DNA of 64,000 nt from Flavobacteriales bacterium (GTDB taxonomy: Bacteria > Bacteroidota > Bacteroidia > Flavobacteriales_F > PHOS-HE28): positions 1 to 64,000 of the forward strand of contig JADJTW010000016.1 in assembly GCA_016710965.1 (NCBI GenBank). Direction: 5' to 3'. A program made the translations under genes and the position numbers. The notes below the pieces were generated by a model. It had not been told where the DNA came from. It worked only from the letters and a program-made list of their open reading frames with translations, and did not search any database. This document shows, piece after piece, positions 1 through 7,490 of this stretch. The first letter of the stretch is position 1. Each line of letters begins with the position of its first letter.

Positions 1-678
1 AGGCTTCGAAATGCCGCCGACTTATGTAGCGTTCGACATTGGTCATGAAGCTGCGCAGGTATGCTACGGTCTTCTTCTTGGTCCCAAGCAGGTCGCCATA
101 GGTGTATTCGCGTCCACATTCCGCGAATGATGTATCACCATGCGCGAGTGCGTTACGTTTCCGTTTAACTAGATCGAGCGCACCGCCGCCATCCGCAGCC
201 CTATGCACGGACTTGGAGAAGCCCAGACGCTGAGCATGCTCTGCGATCAGCACTTGATTCACGTTCCCAGAGACCGACTTATCGTCGGCGAAGGAAATGG
301 CGATAAGGTCCTCTCCGATTTCCATCATGACCCGATAGATGTCGTCCGCTGACCTGTCCTTGAAGTTCTTGTAGTTCAACTTGACCCAAACCCGTCTCAC
401 CTTCGATTGCATCCTTGTACTTCGTGTTTGACCGCGTCACCTCGTCGTACAAGTATGTAAGGGTCAGTCGAACTGTGCTCTCCATGAGGTTATACAGCAA
501 CAAGAATGAATTGGCCTTCAGCACCCTGACAAGATCCTCATCTAAAGGAATGAGCCGTTGCCGTCCAGCACTGTCGGCCGCGGTCAGCTTGTGATTCGCT
601 CACTGATTGATCAAGGAGTTTGAAGAACGCTTCAATCTCCTCAACCTTCTTGTTGAAGTCGTTCTTGACAGAGACCAT
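1..678 (-). pseudogene. HEPN-family RNase-like protein (MAE_28990/MAE_18760-like), partial and frameshifted
   Basis: Joining three frames on the minus strand gives a coherent protein that starts at ATG 678 (MVSVKNDFNKKVEEIEAF), shifts frame near 600 and again near 390, and runs off the left edge. The N-terminal part has the hydrophobic stretch SFLLLYNLMESTVRLTLTYL seen in this HEPN family. The C-terminal part carries KRNALAHG at about 135-157, matching the R-x4-H RNase motif of HEPN domains, followed by a conserved region (YTYGDLL, SFMTNVERYI). It starts 8 bases after the DUF262 stop, so the two genes form an operon. Such HEPN proteins are known next to DUF262 genes in defence or toxin-like loci. 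The family call is from remembered motifs. Whether the gene is really broken or only poorly sequenced cannot be decided here. Confidence 0.6.
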
Positions 679-686
679 CGCCGAAG

Positions 687-1735
687 CTATCGGGTGCCAA
701 GAAGTTTGTCGCGCACATACTCGATGCGCTCTTTAATCGCCGAGGCGCGTTCTGGCCACCGCTGGTGATGATGCTACCAAACTCTTGGCTCCCTATCCAC
801 TTCACGTCCTTGACCTTCAAATCGGGCTTTTGCTTTAGGGCAAGATGAACGCCGACAGCGAGGGAGTCGAACCGCACCCTAGGTGTCTTCTGTGAGGTCG
901 GTGACTTCTTGAAGCCGTAAGGGAATGTCTTATCGACGAACTTCAACATGGCTTCAAAGTCCGCCTTCATGGCCGCCTTGTTCATCTTCTTGTTCTTCTC
1001 CCCGAGTAAAGTCGTTCAGGAACTCGTCAACGCCAGACTTAACTTGCGTGTATCGTTCGGAGTATGCGAAGAACCGAGTAATGAGTTCCTGAGCTTCACT
1101 CCCCCCTCTTCTGCAACTTCTCGGTGAACACCGTGTTCTTTATGAACAGCGGATTCTTCGAGCATTCATTGTAGACAAGTCGATGAACTTCCGCCGAAGA
1201 TGCCCTTGCGCTTCTCCATGTCCTTGAGACGATAAGCTACCTGTGTTGATGCGTTCAAACATCATGAAGCGAACATCATCATCGCTCTTGTCCGTGAGAA
1301 CGATCATTCGAATCGTTGCGTTCTTGAACTTGCGCTGCCTCGAAGCTGAGAGTTTGGAGTACTTGAAACCGTTCAGGCTTGTCCAGGACTTCCAAATGAC
1401 CCAAGGTGAGCTTGTCATCCATGAATCCAACTAGCGTCCGCAAACGCTGCGAGCCGTCAACAATCTCTAGTCGGCCATCACCGGTGTCAGCAGCGAAGAT
1501 GTACGGAATGGGAAGGCCCAGAAGAATCGACTCGACAAACTTGGCCTGTCGGGTTGCTCCCAAACAAACATGCGCTGATAGGACGGAAGGAAAATCTCGT
1601 TCGTGTCATCCTCTTCAACCTTTGTGTTTCTGGTACAGCAACTCCAAGGTGAACTCCTTGATGTCGAAGTCAACAATCTTCTGCTTCTCTACAATTTGCT
1701 CTGCGGGGCCAAGTAGGGGGGTCGGTTCGCCTTGG
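687..1735 (-). pseudogene. DUF262 (GmrS-like, ParB/Srx-fold) protein, multiply frameshifted
   Basis: Pieces of a single DUF262 protein can be read in all three minus-strand frames. In order they are KQKIVDFDIKEFTLELLYQK, then EDDTNEIFLPSYQRMFVWEQ, then KFVESILLGLPIPYIFAAD with the nucleotide-binding-type signature IVDGSQRLRTL, then MFERINTGS, then KTFPYGF and FDSLAVGVHLALKQKPDL, ending KLLGTR-stop at 687. DUF262 is the GmrS half of type IV GmrSD restriction enzymes and also occurs alone or with HEPN nucleases. At least eight single-base shifts are needed (near 1640, 1555, 1340, 1220, 1190, 1175, 1005 and 750). No convincing start codon was found; the upstream limit is approximate. Conserved blocks without internal stops argue for read errors or very recent decay. 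Confidence 0.65.
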
Positions 1736-1794
1736 CCGCGGGGGTAGGGGAGTTGTTGGTCGGTGAATATGGAATGGTAGCACACCTGCGGTGC

Positions 1795-1895
1795 TGGGTT
1801 GCGTGACGGATTGAAGCGGAAAGCCCGCAAGCGAGGAGGAACGACGAGTGCGGACTTGCAGCGGAAAGCCGGACCCCGAGGCTTTGCGAGGGGGC
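1795..1895. repeat. Intergenic stretch with short direct repeats
   Basis: Between the DUF262 gene and the dehydrogenase there is a non-coding stretch with the 11-mer AGCGGAAAGCC at 1815-1825 and again at 1860-1870. The surrounding composition (CGAGGAGGAACGACGAG, then CCCCGAGGCTTTGCGAGGGG) looks like an intergenic repeat family rather than decayed coding sequence. No second full copy was noticed in this window. Confidence 0.35.
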
Positions 1896-1905
1896 ACGCC
1901 CAAAC

Positions 1906-3358
1906 TCAATTCAAATTCAAGTACGCGCTCAACCCGTGCAAGCCGCCTTCGCGGCCGTAGCCGCTTTCCTTGTAGCCGCCGAAGGGTGAGGTGGGATCGA
2001 ACTTGTTGTAGGTGTTGGCCCAGATGACGCCCGCGCGCAATTTGCTGGTGAGGTTGAAGATCTTGGAGCCCTTGTCCGTCCACACGCCGGCGCTGAGGCC
2101 GTAGGGCGTGTTGTTGGCTTTCTGGATCACCTCGTCCACGGTGCGGAAGGTCTGCACGGCGAGCACGGGGCCGAAGATCTCCTCCTGCGCGATGCGCGCG
2201 CTCTGCGCCACGTTGAGGAAGAGCGTGGGGCGGCACCAGAAGCCTTTGCTGGGCAGCTCGCACGCGGGCTGGTACATCTCCGCGCCATCGGCCACGCCCA
2301 CCTTGAGGTATTTGTTGATGGTGCCGAGCTGCTCCTTGCTGTTGATGGCGCCGATGTCGGTGTTCTTGTCGAGCGGATCGCCCACGACGAGCGAGCGCAT
2401 GCGGTGCTTGAGCTTGCGGATCACTTCGTCGTGCACGCCTTCCTCCACGAAGAGGCGGCTGCCGGCGCAGCACACGTGGCCCTGGTTGAAGTAGATGCCG
2501 TTGATGATGCCTTCGACGGCCTGGTCGATGGTGGCGTCGGCGAAGATGATGTTGGCCGCCTTGCCGCCGAGTTCGAGCGTGGCCTTCTTGCCGGTGCCCG
2601 CGATGCTCTTCTGGATGAGCTTGCCCACGCCGGTGCTGCCGGTGAAGGCGATCTTGTCGATGCCCGGATGGTTGACGAGCGCCGCGCCCGTGGCACCCGC
2701 ACCGGTGATGATGTTGACGACGCCATCGGGCAGTTCGGCTTCCTGGATGAGCTCGGCGAGCAGCAGCGAGGTGAGCGGTGTGGTCTCGGCGGGCTTCAGC
2801 ACCACGGTGTTGCCGCAGGCCAGCGCGGGCGCGATCTTCCACGCGGCCATGAGCAGCGGGAAGTTCCACGGGATGATCTGCCCGGCGACGCCCAATGCGC
2901 TGGGCGACTTACCCGGGAAAGGCGTAGCCGAGCTTGTCGGCCCAACCGGCGTAGTAGAAGAAGTGCGCGGCGGCGAGCGGCACGTCCACGTCGCGACTTT
3001 CACGGATGGCCTTGCCGCCGTCCATGCTTTCGACCACGGCGAACTGGCGGGCTTTCTCCTGCAGCAGGCGCGCGATGCGGTAGATGTACTTGGCGCGTTC
3101 GGCGGCGGGCATCCTGCTCCACACGTTGTCGTAGGCCTTGCGCGCGGCTTTCACGGCGGCGTCCACATCGGCTGCGTTGGCCTCGGCGATGCGCGCGATC
3201 TTCTGCTCGTTGGCGGGGTTGATGGTGTCGAAGTAGTTGCCGCTCTTGGGCTTCACCCACTTGCCGCCGATGAAGAGGTCGTACTCGCTCTTCAGGGTGA
3301 AGTGGTCCTTGGATTCGGGGGCGGGGGCGAGGGGCCAGGAGATGGTCTTCTTTGCCAT
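1906..3358 (-). CDS. NAD(P)-dependent aldehyde dehydrogenase (single-base frame break)
   Basis: A full-length ALDH-superfamily enzyme of about 483 residues that oxidises an aldehyde to the acid; the substrate cannot be read from sequence. Visible family marks are the cofactor region QIIPWNFPLLMAAWKIAPAL, the KPAETTPLT motif, FTGSTGVGKLI, the general-base LELGGK, the catalytic-cysteine segment NQGHVCCAGSR, EEIFGPVL, and the C-terminal SPFGGYKESGYGREGG. Residues 1-150 (MAKKTISWPLAP to GYAFPG) and the rest (from KSPSALGVAGQ) lie in different frames that join at about 2911-2917, in a CCCGGG run. Removing one G restores the family sequence, so a sequencing error is likely. A TACCTTCG promoter box sits 7 bases upstream of the start. 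The first codons recur at 5007-5065. Confidence 0.9.
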
Positions 3359-3360
3359 GG
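3302..3360 (-). repeat. 59-bp direct repeat, copy 1 (ALDH start region)
   Basis: This segment covers the start codon and first 19 codons of the aldehyde dehydrogenase. It matches 5007-5065 at 57 of 59 positions. Here it is the functional 5' end of the gene. Confidence 0.9.
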
Positions 3361-3364
3361 TGAG

Positions 3365-3372
3365 CGAAGGTA
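3365..3372 (-). promoter_or_regulatory. Candidate -7 promoter box TACCTTCG for ALDH
   Basis: Minus-strand octamer TACCTTCG, one mismatch from the Bacteroidota -7 consensus TAnnTTTG, 7 bases upstream of the ALDH start codon. No clear -33 TTTG was seen. The same form occurs before cysC and ruvB. Confidence 0.45.
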
Positions 3373-3387
3373 GGCGAGGCCGCCAAC

Positions 3388-4956
3388 CTATTCCTTCACC
3401 AACCGCCGTGTCACGATTCGGCCGCGACCATCCGTCACCCGCAACACATGGAGGCCGGAGGCAAGTAGCGTGATCGCGACCTGTTCCACGCCGGGCTTCG
3501 AGCGGTGCACGACCCGGCCGACGGCATCGGTGATGCTCAATTCTTCAATGGCCCATGGTGCATGGATGTTCACCATGCCTGAAGAAGGATTGGGGTGGAT
3601 CACGAGGTGTTCATCGGGGCCCGGCGAGCTGGCCGTCGGGAAGTCGCAGCCGTCGATCGCAGAGACCACCACGGACTGGAATTGGGAATAGGTGGTGTCG
3701 ATAAAGATGAAGGGGTAAGAGCGGTAGGCCGGAACGAAGGGCGTTGGCGTAACGACGAGCGTGGTGTCGATGGTACTGACCGGCACGCTGTGGCATGCGG
3801 TGAGCAGTGTGGTGTCGAAGCGGGTGAAAAGGATCGAATCGCGTCGGTTGATCCTACAGGCGGCGATGTCCCCGCCATCCGCATTGGCCAGTTGGAAGAT
3901 CCCATCGAAACTGTTCGCGAACGGACGGTCGAAGCCCCCCGTAGCCAGGAGTTCACCGTCGGCGGTGAGCCGGTCGAAATAGGGCACGTAGCGGCCGAGC
4001 ACTGTGTCCATGAATGAGCGCGGCACGACCAATGTTCCGTCCAGCTGTTCCAGTGGTGCACCGGAGTGGTGCTCTGCAGGGAATGAATGGAGGTATCCCT
4101 TGGCGAACACGACGTTGCCAGCCGTGTCGATCCGCTCCATATAGCTCTTGAAGTAGGTACAATAGGGAAAGTTGTTGCCGTAAGTGCCGTACAGGACAAG
4201 ATCGCCGTTCCCCAGCCGGGCCAGCCCGCCTGTACCGCTGAAGCTGCTAACGGGATATTGGTACGACCACTGAACCTGTAGTGCGGTATCGAGCTTGATG
4301 ACATTGGGCACCCGGTTGCAGGTACCCGAGGCCGAATACGCCAGCGCATTCACGGCGAGGTAAAGCGCCCCATCATCGCCGGCCACCGGTTTCGAGAGAT
4401 AGAGGTTCTTGCGGTACGAGGCGAACACAGTATCGGCCAGCACCTGCTGTGCCACCAGGTCGCCGGTGGTATTGAACCGGAAGATGACGGCTGCATACGT
4501 ATCGTAGAACGACAACGACGGGTCGATCTCAGCGGCCTTCACATTGTACACCGCATAAGCATGGCCGTCATGCTCGGCCAGGTCCACGAGGAACTGTGTC
4601 GGCAATGGGTTCCCGAGCTTTCGCGCCCACAGGATGTTGAAGGCGGCATCGGTCTTGATCAGGGCCTCGCCCATCATCAGGTAGCCGCCGTCAGAACAGC
4701 GCACCATGCGCACGATGCGCTCATCGAGCCGCAGTGCGTCCACTGGCACTCCCTGGCCGTCCGTGATGATCATCGTGCTGCCGAACGCACCTTGGTCCGG
4801 CTGCATGGTGCTCAGGATATAACCGCCACCCGTGTGCTCGAGGAAATGCCAGAGCATTGTGCTGTCCAGTGTGGGGAGGCTGATCACACGCAGGGGTTGC
4901 TGCGCGCAGGCATCAGTGAGACCGATAACAATGAGCACTATAGCGAACGCCCGCAT
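3388..4956 (-). CDS. Secreted protein with T9SS C-terminal sorting domain
   Basis: A 522-residue protein with a signal peptide (about 1-18, ending DACAQ) and a typical type A T9SS sorting domain at about 450-522 (VIHPNPSSGMVNIH, SITDAVGRVVHRS, GLHVLRVTDGRGRIVTRRLVKE). The middle has no domain I recognise; it has repeated short Gly/Asp-rich strands that may be a beta-propeller. It should be exported by the Sec system and T9SS and then anchored or released. The gene lies between the two copies of the ALDH 5' end, so it may have been brought in by the event that made the duplication. Stop codon and ALDH start are 29 bases apart. Confidence 0.8.
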   Translation of the reverse strand: MRAFAIVLIVIGLTDACAQQPLRVISLPTLDSTMLWHFLEHTGGGYILSTMQPDQGAFGSTMIITDGQGVPVDALRLDERIVRMVRCSDGGYLMMGEALIKTDAAFNILWARKLGNPLPTQFLVDLAEHDGHAYAVYNVKAAEIDPSLSFYDTYAAVIFRFNTTGDLVAQQVLADTVFASYRKNLYLSKPVAGDDGALYLAVNALAYSASGTCNRVPNVIKLDTALQVQWSYQYPVSSFSGTGGLARLGNGDLVLYGTYGNNFPYCTYFKSYMERIDTAGNVVFAKGYLHSFPAEHHSGAPLEQLDGTLVVPRSFMDTVLGRYVPYFDRLTADGELLATGGFDRPFANSFDGIFQLANADGGDIAACRINRRDSILFTRFDTTLLTACHSVPVSTIDTTLVVTPTPFVPAYRSYPFIFIDTTYSQFQSVVVSAIDGCDFPTASSPGPDEHLVIHPNPSSGMVNIHAPWAIEELSITDAVGRVVHRSKPGVEQVAITLLASGLHVLRVTDGRGRIVTRRLVKE

Positions 4957-5006
4957 GATGAGCGCTAGACGCGCCCCTGATCGGAAGCTGCCTGCGCAAT
5001 GCGGAC

Positions 5007-5065
5007 GTGGTCCTTGGATTCGGGGGCGGGGGCGAGGGGCCAGGAGATCGTCTTCATTGCCATGG
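5007..5065 (-). repeat. 59-bp direct repeat, copy 2 (relict ALDH start)
   Basis: Second copy of the ALDH 5' end: it would encode MAMKTISWPLAPAPESKDH and then lose similarity at once. It differs from copy 1 at two positions. A promoter-like TATCTTCG lies at 5068-5075 in the same relative place as the box of copy 1. It is not followed by any ALDH sequence and overlaps no recognisable gene. Confidence 0.85.
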
Positions 5066-5104
5066 GTCGAAGATAGACGGCATGGCGTAGCGCGAAAAGA
5101 GGCG

Positions 5105-6772
5105 TTACTGCTTCATGAACCGCGCGGCCCGGCGACCTGATGCGTTGGTCATCAGAAACGAGTAGCTGCCCGCTGGCAAAGCGGAAACATCGATGCTCCC
5201 GCTTGTCCATACGGCGCGGTCCAGAACCACACGACCCGTAGCATCGAGGACGAGCACCTGCTCCCCTTTCAAACTACCACCGGCAACGAAGAGTTCATCG
5301 GTGCAGGGGTTGGGGTACACGCCTATCCGTCCAGAAGCGGGTTCCACAACGGCCGTGCTCAGATCGTTGAAACTGTCGTGGATCTTGGCGATGAACAGGT
5401 TCGGGTCCAGGCAACAGGACACGTAGTTCCAATTGAGCCAGGGGGTGGAACCCCACGTGGTCCCCGTAAGGAAGAAGGTGCTGTCGTTGGCGAGCGCCAG
5501 GCCGGAACCGACATCATCGGAGCCACCGCCCATGCGTTCAGCGTAAGTGATCAGGCCGTTCGCATCGTAGCGCGCAATGAAGCAATGACTGCTCTGGCTG
5601 ACAATGTCGACCTGAATGCCATCGAAGTCCGCGAATGCGATGTTGCCGCCCAGCAGTCCGGTGATCACCGTGTTGCCCTGCGCATCGGCAATGATGTCGA
5701 AAGCCTCGTCGTTGCGGATGCTCCCTCCGCGCTTCAACCATTGCGGTGTGCCATCGGTGTCGTACATCACTAAGAACACCTCATCATCGAAGTCCGAGTT
5801 CCCAATGAAACTGTTCGGACCAAAGCTCACCAGCAAGCCGCTCGCGTTACCGGTGATGTAGCTGTTCTCCGCCGCATCGATCGCCAGCCCACGCGGATAC
5901 GAGCCATAAGCGGTGCTGTTACCGCCGCCCTGTCTGAGCCATTGGCAGGTGAGCGCATCATCGAGTTTCAACGTGTAGACGCTGAAGGTTGGAGCACTTG
6001 CACCGAAACCGTTCAGCGAGATGTTGTCGAAGAAAGCACCACTTACATAGATGTTCCCGGATCCCGGCGCGACCTCCACTGCGGTCGCCTCCTGGTGTAC
6101 CGCGCTGACGTCGTTCAACTGGACGAGATCCGTAAGCGTGCCATCCGGCAGGTAGCGCGCAAGTATTCCGCCATCGAAGGTCAGCGCCTGGCCGTCGAAG
6201 TCGTTGGTGCCATCGACGGTGCCGACCAGGACGATGCGGCCTTGATCGTCGATGTCCAGATCATTGAAGCCCGCGCCAAGCCCGGGGCCGCCGCCATGAT
6301 GCATCCACTGGATGTTCCCGTTCAGATCATACTTCGCCACAAAGGCGTGGCGGCTGTTCCCCGCGTAGGTGAAGGAGATGCCCTCGAAGGCAACGGTGGG
6401 GTTGGCGATCTGCGTCCGCAACGATCCGCAGACGTACACGGCGTTGTCGAACGTCGAGACCTTCACAGCCGCCTCCTGGATATCCACGAAGCCCGGTCCG
6501 CCGAAGGTGTGGACCCATTGAACCGTGCCGGCGGAGTTGTACTTGGCCAGGCAGCCATCCTCGGCGGCAGCAACGGCAAGTCCGGAGAACTGGCTGTCGA
6601 TGGCCAGGTGACCGAGCACGTACACGTTGCCATCCGTGTCGGTGTCCACAGCATCGCCGCGCTCGTTGGCGGAGAAAGGTGTGGAACCGGCGTCGCGCAT
6701 CCATTGGATGGACTGCGCATGGACCGTTGTGATGATCAGGGACATCGAAATCGTTAGCAGGAAGGATCTCAT
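5105..6772 (-). CDS. Secreted beta-propeller (SBBP-repeat-like) protein with T9SS sorting domain
   Basis: A 555-residue protein beginning MRSFLLTISMSLIITTVHAQ, a signal peptide; the ATG at 6772 is preferred over an upstream in-frame ATG at 6823 for this reason. The body has recurring units of the form DxxGNVYVLG / DDQGRIVLVGT / DAAENSYITGN separated by WLKRGG and similar, as in SBBP beta-propeller repeats. The last 75 residues (VYPNPCTDELFVAGG, VLVLDATGRVVLDRA, IDVSALPAGSYSFLMTN, ARFMKQ) form a T9SS type A sorting domain that is very close to that of the protein at 14462-15985. The export route is therefore T9SS; the ligand or function is unknown. Confidence 0.8.
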   Translation of the reverse strand: MRSFLLTISMSLIITTVHAQSIQWMRDAGSTPFSANERGDAVDTDTDGNVYVLGHLAIDSQFSGLAVAAAEDGCLAKYNSAGTVQWVHTFGGPGFVDIQEAAVKVSTFDNAVYVCGSLRTQIANPTVAFEGISFTYAGNSRHAFVAKYDLNGNIQWMHHGGGPGLGAGFNDLDIDDQGRIVLVGTVDGTNDFDGQALTFDGGILARYLPDGTLTDLVQLNDVSAVHQEATAVEVAPGSGNIYVSGAFFDNISLNGFGASAPTFSVYTLKLDDALTCQWLRQGGGNSTAYGSYPRGLAIDAAENSYITGNASGLLVSFGPNSFIGNSDFDDEVFLVMYDTDGTPQWLKRGGSIRNDEAFDIIADAQGNTVITGLLGGNIAFADFDGIQVDIVSQSSHCFIARYDANGLITYAERMGGGSDDVGSGLALANDSTFFLTGTTWGSTPWLNWNYVSCCLDPNLFIAKIHDSFNDLSTAVVEPASGRIGVYPNPCTDELFVAGGSLKGEQVLVLDATGRVVLDRAVWTSGSIDVSALPAGSYSFLMTNASGRRAARFMKQ

Positions 6773-6930
6773 GGTGTCGGTCAAATGGGAAGTGGTCGAT
6801 GGGAACGAAGGTGCTCCTCTCACGACGCGTCACCGACATCCAAGCTGACCAAGCAGGACAGAAAGGCCCCAGAGCGGGCGGTCAGGGCTAAGAAGGTCCT
6901 CATGAAACTGACTGCTTGTCGACTCTTGCG

Positions 6931-7422
6931 CTATTCCCTGCTCGCCAGCAACACCAACTGCCCGCGATGGTAGGCCAGGTGGCTCGTCCGGCTCAGTACC
7001 ACATTCAACCGGTTTCGGTGCGGCTCTTTCGCGAAGTCCTCTTCGGAAACGCTGGCGTGCCGCGTGAACCACTCAGTAGCGGGAAGTCGCTTCATATGAT
7101 CGAGCAAGGTGTCGTTCACTTCCTTCCATTGTGCACGGAGTTGTGCTATGGAAGGCAGCTCGGCCACCACCCTATCGGCTTCGTCGTGGAACGGCTTGTC
7201 GAGTTCCGGATGCAGTGCATCCTGGAAGCGTAGCAAGGGCATCATGCGGTCATGCACGGCGGTGAGATGGCCGAGGAGATAGATACCGCGGTTCCGGCCA
7301 GGCGCGACTTCGTTCATCAACTGCTCGTCGGTGAGCTTATCCAGCAGGGCGTTGGTGGCCTTGACCTCACCGCTCCATGCGTCGATCGCCATCTTCACGA
7401 AAAGTCCTTGTTGGTCGTTCAT
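6931..7422 (-). CDS. DinB-family (four-helix bundle) putative metal-dependent protein
   Basis: A 163-residue cytoplasmic protein starting MNDQQGLFVKMAIDAW. The DinB/YfiT fold is supported by the helix-borne histidines in YLLGHLTAVHDRMMPL (about 50-65) and the C-terminal HLAYHRGQLVLLA (about 147-159), which normally bind a divalent metal. Members include thiol-dependent transferases and many uncharacterised stress proteins, so no substrate is proposed. The ATG at 7422 is chosen because the reading frame upstream is not protein-like; a promoter-like TACTTTCG lies at 7457-7464. It appears to be a single gene between two secreted-protein genes. Confidence 0.8.
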   Translation of the reverse strand: MNDQQGLFVKMAIDAWSGEVKATNALLDKLTDEQLMNEVAPGRNRGIYLLGHLTAVHDRMMPLLRFQDALHPELDKPFHDEADRVVAELPSIAQLRAQWKEVNDTLLDHMKRLPATEWFTRHASVSEEDFAKEPHRNRLNVVLSRTSHLAYHRGQLVLLASRE

Positions 7423-7456
7423 TGCTGCTCGTTCGTTCCTCGTACGCTGATCAAGG

Positions 7457-7464
7457 CGAAAGTA
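7457..7464 (-). promoter_or_regulatory. Candidate -7 promoter box TACTTTCG for the DinB-family gene
   Basis: Octamer TACTTTCG on the minus strand, one mismatch from TAnnTTTG, 35 bases upstream of the start codon at 7422. A TTG lies about 16 bases further upstream. Confidence 0.4.
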
Positions 7465-7490
7465 GTTCGCCCCAACACCGCAACAGAGGA

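Noticed and set aside
1670..2869. A 399-codon minus-strand frame across ALDH
   Set aside because: It is an alternative frame of the dehydrogenase, rich in Arg/His/Gly; the ALDH motifs lie in the other frames.
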